From: JAEUHO01 sp046350655
GTDB lineage: Bacteria; Planctomycetota; PLA2; JAEUHO01
Direction of reading: 5' to 3'
Assembly (NCBI GenBank): GCA_046350655.1
Contig: JAXMAB010000010.1
Span: 248,001-312,000 of the forward strand
DNA length: 64,000 nt
Under the pieces are notes generated by a model. The model made no database searches, was not told where the DNA came from, and saw nothing but the letters and a program-made list of their open reading frames with translations. A program made the translations under genes and the position numbers. This document shows positions 34,618-43,070 of this stretch, one piece after another. How positions within the stretch are numbered: the stretch's first letter is position 1; each line of letters begins with the position of its first letter.

Positions 34618-34704
34618 GGCGCCACCTCCCGGCGCATCGTAGCCGAAGCGACGTCGGCGCGTCGGCGCCGCAACTTCCGGCGCACGGACCGGGTCGGTGC
34701 GACG

Positions 34705-34710
34705 TACGAT
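34705..34710 (+). promoter_or_regulatory. -10-like box before the small basic protein gene
   Basis: TACGAT, 57 bp upstream of the GTG at 34768. Confidence 0.35.
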
Positions 34711-34767
34711 GGCCGACCGTCCCGGGAGCCGGTTCCCGGGGTCCCGCAACGTCCTACGAGGTGTCCC

Positions 34768-34872
34768 GTGGCCAAGGGTCAGGTCAAGCAGTCGAAGAAC
34801 AACAAGCCGAAGCTCACCGTGAAGGAGAAGTTCGCGAAGAAGGCGGCCAAGAAGGCCGCCAAGATGAAGTAG
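34768..34872 (+). CDS. 34-residue lysine-rich protein
   Basis: A short gene starting GTG with GAGGT a few bases upstream. The product is MAKGQVKQSKNNKPKL followed by TVKEKFAKKAAKKAAKMK, 14 lysines in 34 residues. It resembles small MAKGQ-type basic proteins annotated as hypothetical in several phyla, which may bind RNA or ribosomes. A promoter-like box upstream and tandem hairpins downstream support an independent transcript. It could still be a chance frame. Confidence 0.6.
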   Translation: MAKGQVKQSKNNKPKLTVKEKFAKKAAKKAAKMK

Positions 34873-34880
34873 CGCGCCCG

Positions 34881-34992
34881 CGGTGTTCCCGAGGGCGCGC
34901 GCCCGAAGATCGCGCCCGCCGGTGCTCCTGGGGCGCGCGCCCGAAGGCGCGCCCGGAGTGCTCCTGGGGACGCGCCCGAAGGCGCGCCCGGA
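34881..34992 (+). repeat. Three imperfect 35-40 bp GC-rich units
   Basis: Units at about 34881, 34921 and 34958 share the core GCGCGCCCGAAGGCGCGCCC, each able to form a short hairpin, joined by GGTGCTCCTGGGG. They follow the small basic protein gene directly and may act in termination. Confidence 0.6.
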
Positions 34993-35009
34993 GTGAACGC
35001 CGAACTCGG

Positions 35010-35038
35010 CGGCCCGGCGGGTGCTCCCCGCCGGGCCG
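35010..35038. terminator. 12-bp stem hairpin
   Basis: CGGCCCGGCGGG and its complement flank a five-base loop, 17 bp from the stop of the minus-strand beta-helix gene. Confidence 0.6.
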
Positions 35039-35054
35039 CGCTCGTGCCCGCCGT

Positions 35055-36266
35055 TCACTTCGGGAGCGCGTCCGCGCCCGCGCGGGCCGCGGGCCCGTCG
35101 CGCCGGACGCGCAGGTCGCCCGCCGCCGCGTCGCGGAAGCCGGGGTCCTTGCCGTAGACGCCGTCGTCCTCCTCGACCGGCGGGCGGACGAGCGCGCGCG
35201 TGCGCGCGGGCGCGTCCTCGCACCACCACACGTTGCGCGCGAAGCGGAACGAGGCGGGCTCCGTGCCCGGGCCCACGTTGACGCCGCCCTCCGCCCAGCG
35301 GTCCGAGCGGAAGGCGAAGACGTTGTCGGTCACGACCCCGCCGCGCGCGGGCACGAAGCCCGGCTCGCGCGTCTCCTGCAGCACGCGCAGCGCCCAGCGG
35401 CCCGGCAGGTAGACGGTGTTGAAGCGGAACACCGCGCCGTCCACGCCGACGAACGCGATCGGCGCGGCGCTGCCCACGAACGTGTTGCCCTCGACGACGA
35501 GGTCCTTGGCCTCGAACTTCGGCCCCTTCCACGTCTCGAGCGGCGGGCGGAAGAACGCGAGGCCCGTGCTGCCGCCGGCGTTGACCGCGCGGGCCCCGGC
35601 GTGCTCGAAGCGGTTGCGCCGGATCGTGACGTCGCGCGTCGCGCCCTTGGCCTGCACGCCCGACGCCTGGTCCGCGCCGGGCTCGTGGCGGAACGTGTTG
35701 CCCTCGATCAGGCCGCGCTGGCAGCCCACCATGTCGACCGCGGAGCCCCCGCGGCCCCAGCGCTCGACGGTGCACCCCTCGACGCGGAAGTCCACGAGGC
35801 CGGACAGCTTGATCCCGTCGCGGTTGCCGTCCGGGCCGACGTCGCGGACCACGAGGTCGCGGAGCACGACGTGGTGGGCCGGCGTGTCCGGCGTGCCGCC
35901 GTCGTCGAAGTTGAGGCCGTTCCCGGTCGCGCCCTCGAAGACGAGGCCGCGCAGCTCGAACCACGCGGCGTCGGAGAACTGGAACCCGTTGGTGCCGCCG
36001 CGGAACACCGGCGGGTGCGCGGCGTCCTCGGCCTCGAGCACGACGGGCCGGTCCTTCGCGCCGGCGACCCCTTGGAACGCGAGGCCGCCCGCGTAGGTGC
36101 CCGGCGCGACGCGGATGCGGCGACCGGGCCTCGCGCCGGCGACGGCGGTCCGCAGGGCCTCGATCGTCCGCACGGTCGTGACGTCGTCGGCCCGCGCGAG
36201 CGGCGCGCCCGCGCCGATCACGAGCGCCAGGAGGAGGAACGGGTGGGCGCGGCGCGGCATCGGCAT
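35055..36266 (-). CDS. Exported right-handed beta-helix repeat protein
   Basis: 403 residues from the ATG at 36266 (a second ATG is at 36260). A signal peptide is followed by VRTIEALRTAVAGARPGRRI and RVAPGTYAGGLAF, the usual entry to parallel beta-helix domains. Rungs follow with Asn/Gly-rich turns (FELRGLVFEGATGNGLNF, GLIEGNTFRH, NRFEHAGARAVNAGG, DNVFAFRSDRWAEGGVNVG). Such proteins often bind or cleave polysaccharides (polysaccharide-lyase-6-like), but catalytic residues cannot be assigned. A TAGACT box sits at 36274-36279. Confidence 0.85.
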   Translation of the reverse strand: MPMPRRAHPFLLLALVIGAGAPLARADDVTTVRTIEALRTAVAGARPGRRIRVAPGTYAGGLAFQGVAGAKDRPVVLEAEDAAHPPVFRGGTNGFQFSDAAWFELRGLVFEGATGNGLNFDDGGTPDTPAHHVVLRDLVVRDVGPDGNRDGIKLSGLVDFRVEGCTVERWGRGGSAVDMVGCQRGLIEGNTFRHEPGADQASGVQAKGATRDVTIRRNRFEHAGARAVNAGGSTGLAFFRPPLETWKGPKFEAKDLVVEGNTFVGSAAPIAFVGVDGAVFRFNTVYLPGRWALRVLQETREPGFVPARGGVVTDNVFAFRSDRWAEGGVNVGPGTEPASFRFARNVWWCEDAPARTRALVRPPVEEDDGVYGKDPGFRDAAAGDLRVRRDGPAARAGADALPK

Positions 36267-36321
36267 GCGCGCGAGTCTACCGAACGCGGCTCGCCCGCGG
36301 GGCAACCCGGGCGCCGCGGCG

Positions 36322-36327
36322 TACGAT
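36322..36327 (+). promoter_or_regulatory. -10-like box before the PP-loop gene
   Basis: TACGAT, 6 bp before the chosen GTG; the transcript may lack a leader. Confidence 0.4.
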
Positions 36328-36333
36328 CCACGG

Positions 36334-37563
36334 GTGCGCGTCGGCCGACCTCAGGTGACGGACCTCCCGACGGGCCGGCGCGTGTCCGCGACCGTCACGT
36401 GGGAGGGACCGCACCGTGGCCCCACCACGATGTGGTTCGAGGTGGACGCGCCGTTCGCCGCCGACCTCGACCCGACGGCCGCGGCGTTCGCGGTCGCGGC
36501 GCTGCCGCTCGCCGTGGGCCTCCACGAGCACCGGCTCGTCGTCGAGGGTGCGCTCTGCCCGACGCTGCACCGGGGCCTCGCGTGGGCGGCGAGCCAGTTG
36601 GCCCGCTGGTACGGGCCCTGCGGCGTCCCCGAGGTCACGGCCACCGACGGGCCGATCGCCTGCGGACGGCGGACGCCGCCGCGGGCCGGCTTCCTCCTCT
36701 CGGGCGGCGTCGACAGCCTCTCGCTCCTGCGTCGCAACCGCGCCGAGGTGCCGATCGACCGCCCGCGCGCGTTCCGGGACGCGCTGTTCCTCTTCGGCTG
36801 GCACTCCGACGACTTCGACGGTGACCGGCCGCGGCCGGAGCGGCTGGCGTCGTTCGCCGCGCAGCGGGCCCGGCTCGAGGGGCTCGCGGCGGCGACCGGG
36901 CTCACGCTGGTGCCGGTGCGGAGCAACGTGCGCACGTTCCACCCGACGTACGCGTGGTCGCGCGACTTCGGCTTCGGCGCGGGCATGCTCGCGACGGTCC
37001 ACCTCTTCCCCCGGCGGTGGTCGGAGGTCTCGATCGCGTCGGGGGGCTTCCCCGGCGTGCACCCGCCGCACGCGTCGCACCCGGTGCTCGACGGGAGCTG
37101 GTCGTCGGCGGCCGTCGCGGTGCGCCACGGCGAGCCGGACCGCACGCGGTTCGAGAAGCTGCGGGCGCTGGTCGATTGGCCGCCGGGCCTCGCGGTCCTC
37201 GACGTGTGCCTGCATCACGACGCCGCCGCCGGGCCGCGCCCCAACTGCGGTCGCTGCGAGAAGTGCCTGCGCACGCGCCTCGCGTTGACGGCGCTCGGGG
37301 CCGAGGGCCGCGCGCCGACGTTCCCGCCGGGGCCGCCGTCGGTGGAGGAGGTGCGGGAGATGCGGTTGGCCGCGGGGTTCAGCCTCGCGTTCGTGCAGGA
37401 GCTCGCGGCGCCCCTCGCGGCCCGGGGGCACGCGGACCTCGTCGAGGCGCTCGAGGTCGCCGTCGCGCGGGCCGAGGCGAAGGACCGCCGCCGCAACCGG
37501 CCGTGGCGGCTCGTCTTCCGCGAGGTGCGGCGGCGGTGGCGGACGTTCCGCGGGCGGCCGTGA
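36334..37563 (+). CDS. PP-loop ATP pyrophosphatase-like protein
   Basis: 409 residues from the GTG at 36334. The motif GFLLSGGVDSLSLLR near residue 125 is a PP-loop (SGGxDS), as in asparagine synthetase, QueC and ThiI, which adenylate a substrate. C-terminally, GPRPNCGRCEKCLRTRLAL carries four cysteines in a CxxCxxC-like arrangement that may bind a metal. The N-terminal part (TVTWEGPHRGPTTMWFEVD) is beta-rich. Similar uncharacterised proteins are found in surface-glycan regions; the reaction is unknown. A copy of the dispersed repeat lies in frame at 37183. Confidence 0.75.
   Translation: MRVGRPQVTDLPTGRRVSATVTWEGPHRGPTTMWFEVDAPFAADLDPTAAAFAVAALPLAVGLHEHRLVVEGALCPTLHRGLAWAASQLARWYGPCGVPEVTATDGPIACGRRTPPRAGFLLSGGVDSLSLLRRNRAEVPIDRPRAFRDALFLFGWHSDDFDGDRPRPERLASFAAQRARLEGLAAATGLTLVPVRSNVRTFHPTYAWSRDFGFGAGMLATVHLFPRRWSEVSIASGGFPGVHPPHASHPVLDGSWSSAAVAVRHGEPDRTRFEKLRALVDWPPGLAVLDVCLHHDAAAGPRPNCGRCEKCLRTRLALTALGAEGRAPTFPPGPPSVEEVREMRLAAGFSLAFVQELAAPLAARGHADLVEALEVAVARAEAKDRRRNRPWRLVFREVRRRWRTFRGRP
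37183..37198 (-). repeat. Dispersed repeat copy inside the PP-loop gene
   Basis: CCGGGCCTCGCGGTCC encodes part of PGLAVLD. Confidence 0.65.
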
Positions 37564-37651
37564 CGGCGCGGCGACCGGGGGGGCGCGAGGGGATCGCGGC
37601 GTGCGACGTGTCCCGGCGTTTGAATACGGACGTCCCCGCGCCGAGGACCGT

Positions 37652-39487
37652 GTGCCGAACCTCCGTCGCGTCCTCCCCGTCGCGCTGCTCCTCGCCCTCG
37701 TCGGCGCGCGCGACGTCGCGGGCCACGGCGGGCAGTACCGCGCGCCGGGCGGCAACGTCCCGCCGACGCTCCCTCCGCCGACGACGGGTGCGCCGAGCAC
37801 CTGGTGGGACGCCAACCTCGACCTGATCGCCGGCGAGGGCCCGACGGCGGGCCCGGTCACGTCGGGCGGTGCGGCCGACGCGGAGCGCGTGCGCAAGGTG
37901 CTGCGGGACGACCGCGTGGTGCCGTTCCTGCGGCGCGTCGTCGACGGCGGCCTCGGGCCCGACCCCGACCTCGTCGCCGCCGCCGCGCTCGCGCTCGCCA
38001 AGACGACGTCGGAGCCCGCGGACGTGGAGCGCATCCTCAGGTTGTCGGACGACCCCGCGCGGTCGGCGCTGCTGCTCGAGGCGGCCGCGCTCGCGCCCGG
38101 GCTGCTGCGCCGCACCGACCCCGCGCTGCAGTTCGACGGCCGCCTGCTCGACCGGGTGCGGCGGCGCTGCCTCGAGGTCTACGACGGCGCGACGCGCGCC
38201 CCGCGGCGCCCGCGCGCGCTCGCGGTCCTCGCGCTGGGCCTGCTCGGCGACCAGCCCGGCGTCGCGCCCGACGCGTCGACGCCGCGGCTCGACGTGCCCG
38301 CGGCGCTCCTCGCGCGCCTGAAGGAGACCGACGACGTCGAGTTCGAGGTCGCGCTCGTCTTCGCGCTCGGGATGCAGGCCAGGGCGACGGTGGACGCCGC
38401 CGCCGTGACCGCGATCCGCGACCTCGCGACGACCGGCGCGTCGCCGCCGCGGGCGCGCCCGCCGGTCGTCCACGCGCACGCGCTGCTCGCGCTCGCCCGG
38501 CTCACCGGCGCCGAGTCGAGCGGCCTCCTGCTCGGGTTCCTCCGCGCGCGCCACCTGCCCGGCGAGGTGCGGCAGGGCGCGATCGTCGGGCTCGGCCTCG
38601 TCGGCCGCGGCCTCGACCCCGTCGCGCGCGTCGCCGCCCTCGCCGAGATCGCCGAGCACGCCGACCGCGGCAACCCCGACACGGTGGGCCTCGCGCTGCT
38701 CACGATCGGCCGCCTGCTCGCCACCGCCGTCGACGATCCGGCGGACCGCCTCTCGGTCGCCTCGCCGGCCGCCGCGCTCCTGGTCCGCGAGATCGCCGAC
38801 GGCGCGGCCGCCTCGCGCCGCATCGCGTGCCTCGCGACCGGCTTCGCGCTGCGCGCGCCGGTCGCCGCGACGCAGGACGCGCTGCGGACGGTCTTCCGCG
38901 AACGGGCCGTCGCCGCGCTCGCCGCTGCCGCCGACGACGGGGGCGGCGACCCCGAGCTGCGCGCCGCCGCGCTCGTGGGCCTCGGCCTCGCGCGCGACCC
39001 CGGTTCGCTGCCGCGCCTCGCGGCCCTCCTCCCGCGCCGCGACGTGGACGTCGCGCTGCGGGCGCGCGCCGCCACCGCCCTCGGCCTGCTCGGCGACGCG
39101 ACGGCGGTGCCGCTCGCCGCGCTGCGCACCGCCCTCGCGCCGACGTCGCCCGAGGGCGTACGCCGCGAGGCCGCCCGCGCCCTCGGCCTCCTCGGCGACG
39201 CGTCGGCGCTGTCGGTCCTCGTCGAGGAGCTCCGCGCCGACCTGCCGGACGTCGTGCGGTCGCGGTCCGCGGTGGCGGTGGGCGCGTTGCGCCGCGCCGT
39301 CGCGGTGGACCCGCTGATCGCGCTCGCCTCCGACCGCGGCGCGGGCGACGTCGCGCGCGCGATTGCGGTCGCCGCGCTCGGCCTGCTCGCCGACCCCGAG
39401 CGCGTCCGCAGCCTCTCGCGGTTCTCGACCGACCTCGGCAGCGTCGCCGTCACCGACGCGCTCGGCACCGCGCTCTCGCTGCTCTGA
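37652..39487 (+). CDS. Exported HEAT-repeat protein
   Basis: 611 residues from the GTG at 37652 (GAGGA upstream). A signal peptide ends before GHGGQYRAPGGNVPP, a Gly/Pro-rich opening I associate with planctomycetal HEAT-repeat proteins. From about 80 to the end come helical repeats of about 35 residues with ALGLLGD-type turns (for example AATALGLLGDATAVPLAAL, REAARALGLLGDASALSVL). They form a solenoid for protein contacts outside the cytoplasm. The partner is unknown. The stop is seven bases from the convergent methyltransferase gene. Confidence 0.85.
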   Translation: MPNLRRVLPVALLLALVGARDVAGHGGQYRAPGGNVPPTLPPPTTGAPSTWWDANLDLIAGEGPTAGPVTSGGAADAERVRKVLRDDRVVPFLRRVVDGGLGPDPDLVAAAALALAKTTSEPADVERILRLSDDPARSALLLEAAALAPGLLRRTDPALQFDGRLLDRVRRRCLEVYDGATRAPRRPRALAVLALGLLGDQPGVAPDASTPRLDVPAALLARLKETDDVEFEVALVFALGMQARATVDAAAVTAIRDLATTGASPPRARPPVVHAHALLALARLTGAESSGLLLGFLRARHLPGEVRQGAIVGLGLVGRGLDPVARVAALAEIAEHADRGNPDTVGLALLTIGRLLATAVDDPADRLSVASPAAALLVREIADGAAASRRIACLATGFALRAPVAATQDALRTVFRERAVAALAAAADDGGGDPELRAAALVGLGLARDPGSLPRLAALLPRRDVDVALRARAATALGLLGDATAVPLAALRTALAPTSPEGVRREAARALGLLGDASALSVLVEELRADLPDVVRSRSAVAVGALRRAVAVDPLIALASDRGAGDVARAIAVAALGLLADPERVRSLSRFSTDLGSVAVTDALGTALSLL

Positions 39488-39493
39488 CGGCCG

Positions 39494-40207
39494 TCAGGCG
39501 ACCCGCACGCCGACCGCGAACCCGTCCTCGAGCGGCAGCATCGTCGCGCGGAAGCGCCCCGAGCGCGCCAGCGTCTCGTTGAACGCGCGGATGCCGGCCG
39601 CCGCCGCCGGGTCGTCGCGCTCGAGCGGGAACGCCGCCCGCCGGAACACGTTGTCGGCCACGACCGTGCCGCCGAGGCGCAGGTGCCGCCCGGCCCACGC
39701 GAGGTACGCGGGGTAGCTCGCCTTGTCGGCGTCCACGAACACGAGGTCGAACGGGCCCTCGGCCTCGATCGCCGGCAGCCGCTCGAGCGCCGGGCCGACG
39801 TGGACCCGCACGCGCGCCGCCACGCCCGCGCGCGCGAACGACGCCTCGGCCACCCGCGCGTGCCGCGGGTCGAGCTCGAACGTGTCGAGCCGCCCGTCGG
39901 GCGGCAGGGCGCGCGCGAGGCAGACGCCCGAGTAGCCGCCGAGCGTGCCGATCTCGACGATCCGCCGCGCGCCCGCCATCCGCGCCAGCACCTCGAGGTG
40001 GCGGCCGTCGAACGGCCCGATCGAGATCGGCGGCAGGCCCTCGGCGCGCGAACGGGCCCGGATCTCGGCGAGGACCTCGTCCTCGGGCTCGAGCAGGCGC
40101 TCGACGTACGGCGCGATGCGCGGGTCGACGGCGCCGAAGCCCTTGGAGACGGTCGATGGGGGGGGAGCGCTTGCCCGCGCGGGGGCCGGGTCGGGGCGGG
40201 GGTCCAT
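39494..40207 (-). CDS. S-adenosylmethionine-dependent O-methyltransferase (catechol type)
   Basis: 237 residues of the O-methyltransferase-3 family. SPOUT features are absent; the Rossmann motif is IVEIGTLGGYSGVCLARAL, followed by RLDTFELDPRHARVAEASF and the metal-site region FDLVFVDADKASYPAYLAW. It methylates hydroxyls of small aromatic or similar compounds using a divalent metal. A TACCCT box lies just before the ATG (40215-40220). No biosynthetic partner is obvious next to it. Confidence 0.9.
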   Translation of the reverse strand: MDPRPDPAPARASAPPPSTVSKGFGAVDPRIAPYVERLLEPEDEVLAEIRARSRAEGLPPISIGPFDGRHLEVLARMAGARRIVEIGTLGGYSGVCLARALPPDGRLDTFELDPRHARVAEASFARAGVAARVRVHVGPALERLPAIEAEGPFDLVFVDADKASYPAYLAWAGRHLRLGGTVVADNVFRRAAFPLERDDPAAAAGIRAFNETLARSGRFRATMLPLEDGFAVGVRVA

Positions 40208-40288
40208 GGCGACGAGGGTACCGGGCCGTGGGCGGGGTGTCCGGGCCGGGACCCCCGCCGCTATCCTCCCGCACGGGAGGGTTCGTCC

Positions 40289-41647
40289 ATGCACGTCGCC
40301 GTCCGTGTCTGGATCGCCGTCGGGCTCGTCGCGGGGCTCGTCGCGGGGCTCGTCGTCGCGTCGGGGGCGTTCGCCGGCCCCGAGAGCCGCGAGGAGAAGG
40401 TCCGCAAGGACAAGGCCCGCGTCGAGGCGGCGGGGTGGTGGATCTACCATGACCTGCCGAAGGCGTTCGAGGAGGCGAAGGCGACGGGCAAGCCGCTCGC
40501 GGTCGCGTTGCGGTGCATCCCCTGCGAGGAGTGCGTCAAGCTCGACGACGACCTGGTGGACAAGGACCCGCGGCTCAAGCCCCTCCTCGAGCAGTTCGTG
40601 CGCGTCCGCGTCGTGGGCACGAACGGGCTCGACCTGAAGACGTTCCAGTTCGACACCGACCAGTCGTGGCTCGTGTTCCTGCTGCGCGCGGACGGCACCG
40701 TCTACGGGCGGTTCGGCACGCGGAGCGACCACAAGGAGTGGGCCGACGACGTCTCCGTCGAGGGCCTCGCGCGCGCGCTCGAGGGCGCGCTCGAGCTCCA
40801 CAAGGCGTTCCCCCGCGACCAGGCCGCGCTGGCGGCCAAACGCGGGCCCGAGCCGTCGTTCCCGACGCCGGAGGCGTACCCCGAGCTCAAGACGAAGTAC
40901 AAGCCGACCCTCGACTACGAGGGCAAGGTGGTGCCCTCGTGCATCCACTGCCACCAGATCGGCGACGCGGAGCGCGCGCTGCGGCGCGAGCGCGACGGCG
41001 CGATCGACGAGCGCGTCCTGTTCCCGTTCCCGCACCCGAAGGTCGTGGGGCTCGTGCTCGACCCGCGCCAGCGCGCGACGGTGAAGGCCGTCGAGGCCGG
41101 GTCGGCCGCGGCCGCCGCCGGGTTCCGCGAGGGCGACGTGATCCGGACATTCGCGGGCCAGCCGCTCCTCTCGATCGCGGACGTGCAGTGGGTGCTCCAC
41201 GGCGTCGACCCGGCGGGCGGCGAGGTCGAGGCCGTCGTGGCCCGCGGCGCCGCCGAGGCGCGGCTGACGCTGAAGCTCGCCGCCGGCTGGCGGCGGGCCG
41301 ACGACCTCTCGTGGCGCGTGAGCTCGTGGGGCCTGCGGCGGCGCGCGCTCGGCGGGATGAAGCTCGAGGCGCTCACGAAGGCCGAGCGGGCGCAGGCGGG
41401 GCTCCCGAAGGCCGCGCTCGCGCTCCGCGTGGCCCACGTCGGGCAGAACGCGCCCCACGACGCGGCGAAGCGGGCGGGCTTCCAGAAGGGCGACGTGCTC
41501 GTCGCCGTGGACGGCCGCACCGACCTCGGGCGCGAGACCGACCTGCTCCGCTACGCGCTCAACGACGTGAAGCCGGGGGCGACGCTCGTCTTCGACGTCC
41601 GCCGCGACGGCAAGCGCCTCGAGCTGTCGTTCGCGACCACGCGCTGA
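40289..41647 (+). CDS. Thioredoxin-fold/PDZ exported protein (Trx7/PDZ type)
   Basis: 452 residues. After a signal or anchor segment (about 8-29), a thioredoxin-like domain has RCIPCEECVKLD (Cys76, 79, 82). A CIHCH motif at 218-222 could bind haem c. Two PDZ domains follow (about 240-325 with AGFREGDVIRTFAGQPL, and about 365-450 with AGFQKGDVLVAVDG). It resembles a family in which some members carry selenocysteine in the thioredoxin motif; all three positions are cysteine here. Likely a periplasmic redox or protein-quality factor. A TATCCT box is at 40262-40267. Confidence 0.8.
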   Translation: MHVAVRVWIAVGLVAGLVAGLVVASGAFAGPESREEKVRKDKARVEAAGWWIYHDLPKAFEEAKATGKPLAVALRCIPCEECVKLDDDLVDKDPRLKPLLEQFVRVRVVGTNGLDLKTFQFDTDQSWLVFLLRADGTVYGRFGTRSDHKEWADDVSVEGLARALEGALELHKAFPRDQAALAAKRGPEPSFPTPEAYPELKTKYKPTLDYEGKVVPSCIHCHQIGDAERALRRERDGAIDERVLFPFPHPKVVGLVLDPRQRATVKAVEAGSAAAAAGFREGDVIRTFAGQPLLSIADVQWVLHGVDPAGGEVEAVVARGAAEARLTLKLAAGWRRADDLSWRVSSWGLRRRALGGMKLEALTKAERAQAGLPKAALALRVAHVGQNAPHDAAKRAGFQKGDVLVAVDGRTDLGRETDLLRYALNDVKPGATLVFDVRRDGKRLELSFATTR

Positions 41648-41802
41648 ACGGCCGCGGTCGACCCGAGGGCGCCGAGGAAGCGGTCTTCGCCCGGTTGTCG
41701 GGGCCCGAACCCCCCGAGCGTCCGCTCGGCGCGCGGGCCCCGCGGACCCGCGCTGCGCGGCCGTGAGGGGAGCTCTGATTCCTCCGCCGGCGTTCGGCCC
41801 CG

Positions 41803-41808
41803 TACGCT
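41803..41808 (+). promoter_or_regulatory. -10-like box before the YcaQ-type gene
   Basis: TACGCT, 6 bp before the ATG at 41815. Confidence 0.4.
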
Positions 41809-41814
41809 CTCGGG

Positions 41815-43059
41815 ATGCCGTCCGTCCGCCCCGCCCGCCGTGCCGCGACCCCGGGCGCGCTCTCCCTCGCGGAGGCGCGCGCGCGCGTGCTCGCGGCGCA
41901 GGGGTTCACGACGGCCCGGCCGCGCGGCACCGTGGGCGTCGCGCACGTCCGGCGGACGGTGGACCGCCTCGGCCTGCTCCAGCTCGACTCGGTGCAGGTG
42001 CTCGTGCGCTCGCACTACCTGCCGGTGTTCTCGCGCCTCGGCCCGTACGACCGCGGCCACCTCGACCGCCTCGCGTACCGCGACCGCGCGCTCTTCGAGT
42101 ACTGGGGCCACGAGGCGAGCCTCCTGCCGGTGCGGCTCCACCCGCTGCTGCGCTGGCGCATGCAGCGCAAGCCGTGGGCCGCCGTCGCCGCCCTGCTGCG
42201 GTCGAGGCCCGACGCCGCCGAGGCGGTCCTCCGCCGGATCGACGCGGAGGGCCCGCTCACGTCCTCCGACGTCGGCGGCGACCCGCGGCAGGGCGCGTGG
42301 TGGGGCTGGGGCCCCACGAAACACGTGCTCGAGTGGCTGTTCCACACGGGGCGCCTCACGGCTGCCGACCGGCGCGGCTTCGAACGCGTCTACGACCGAC
42401 CGGAGCGCGTGTTGCCCCGCGAGGTGCTCGAGGCGCCGACGCCGTCGCCGGACGACGCGCGCCGCGAGCTCCTGCTGCTCTCGGCGAAGGCCCTCGGCGT
42501 CGCGACGGCGCGCGAGCTCGCCGACTACTACCGGCTGCACAAGCCCACGGCCCGCGCGCTCGTCGAGGGGCTCGCCGCCGACGGCCGGCTGCGCCGCGTG
42601 CGGGTCGAGGGCGTCCCGCACGACGCGTTCGTCCTCCCCGACGCGCCCCCGCCGCCGCGCCGGGTCGCCGCGCGCGCCCTCCTCGCGCCGTTCGACCCGC
42701 TCGTCTTCGAGCGGGACCGCACGGAGCGCCTGTTCGGGTTCCGCTTCCGCCTGGAGCTCTACGTCCCGGCGGCGAAGCGCGTCCACGGCTACTACGTCCT
42801 GCCCTTCCTGCTCGACGACGCGCTCGTCGCCCGCGTCGACCTCAAGGCCGACCGGGCGCGCGAGGCCCTCGTCGTGCGGGCCGCGCACCTCGAGCCCGGT
42901 CGCGACGCCGACCGCGTCGCCGCGGCGCTCGCCGCCGAGCTCGCCGACCTCGCGCGCTGGCTCGTCCTCCCGCGCGTCGTCGTGGAGCGGCGAGGGACCC
43001 TCCACGGGCCCCTGCGCGCCGCCGTCCGCCGCGGCGCGACGCCGGAGCGCGTCGGGTAG
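41815..43059 (+). CDS. YcaQ/AlkX-type winged-helix DNA glycosylase family protein
   Basis: 414 residues of the HTH_42 family, whose E. coli member YcaQ unhooks DNA interstrand crosslinks. Family marks are LSLAEARARVLAAQGF, the catalytic-type QxD in LGLLQLDSVQVLVRSHY (Gln56, Asp58), YRDRALFEYWGHEASLLP, and late LLAPFDPLVFERDRTERLFGF. It likely repairs alkylated or crosslinked bases. The Lhr C-terminal region encoded at 15.9-20.4 kb is related in fold, so the window encodes two such proteins. The gene is followed 11 bp later by DUF1569. Confidence 0.9.
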   Translation: MPSVRPARRAATPGALSLAEARARVLAAQGFTTARPRGTVGVAHVRRTVDRLGLLQLDSVQVLVRSHYLPVFSRLGPYDRGHLDRLAYRDRALFEYWGHEASLLPVRLHPLLRWRMQRKPWAAVAALLRSRPDAAEAVLRRIDAEGPLTSSDVGGDPRQGAWWGWGPTKHVLEWLFHTGRLTAADRRGFERVYDRPERVLPREVLEAPTPSPDDARRELLLLSAKALGVATARELADYYRLHKPTARALVEGLAADGRLRRVRVEGVPHDAFVLPDAPPPPRRVAARALLAPFDPLVFERDRTERLFGFRFRLELYVPAAKRVHGYYVLPFLLDDALVARVDLKADRAREALVVRAAHLEPGRDADRVAAALAAELADLARWLVLPRVVVERRGTLHGPLRAAVRRGATPERVG

Positions 43060-43070
43060 GCTCTTCCGCC

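Noticed and set aside
32872..34872. Long plus-strand frame covering the SGNH-like and LysM-like genes
   Set aside because: Antisense shadow; only the last 34 codons (34768-34872) look like a gene.
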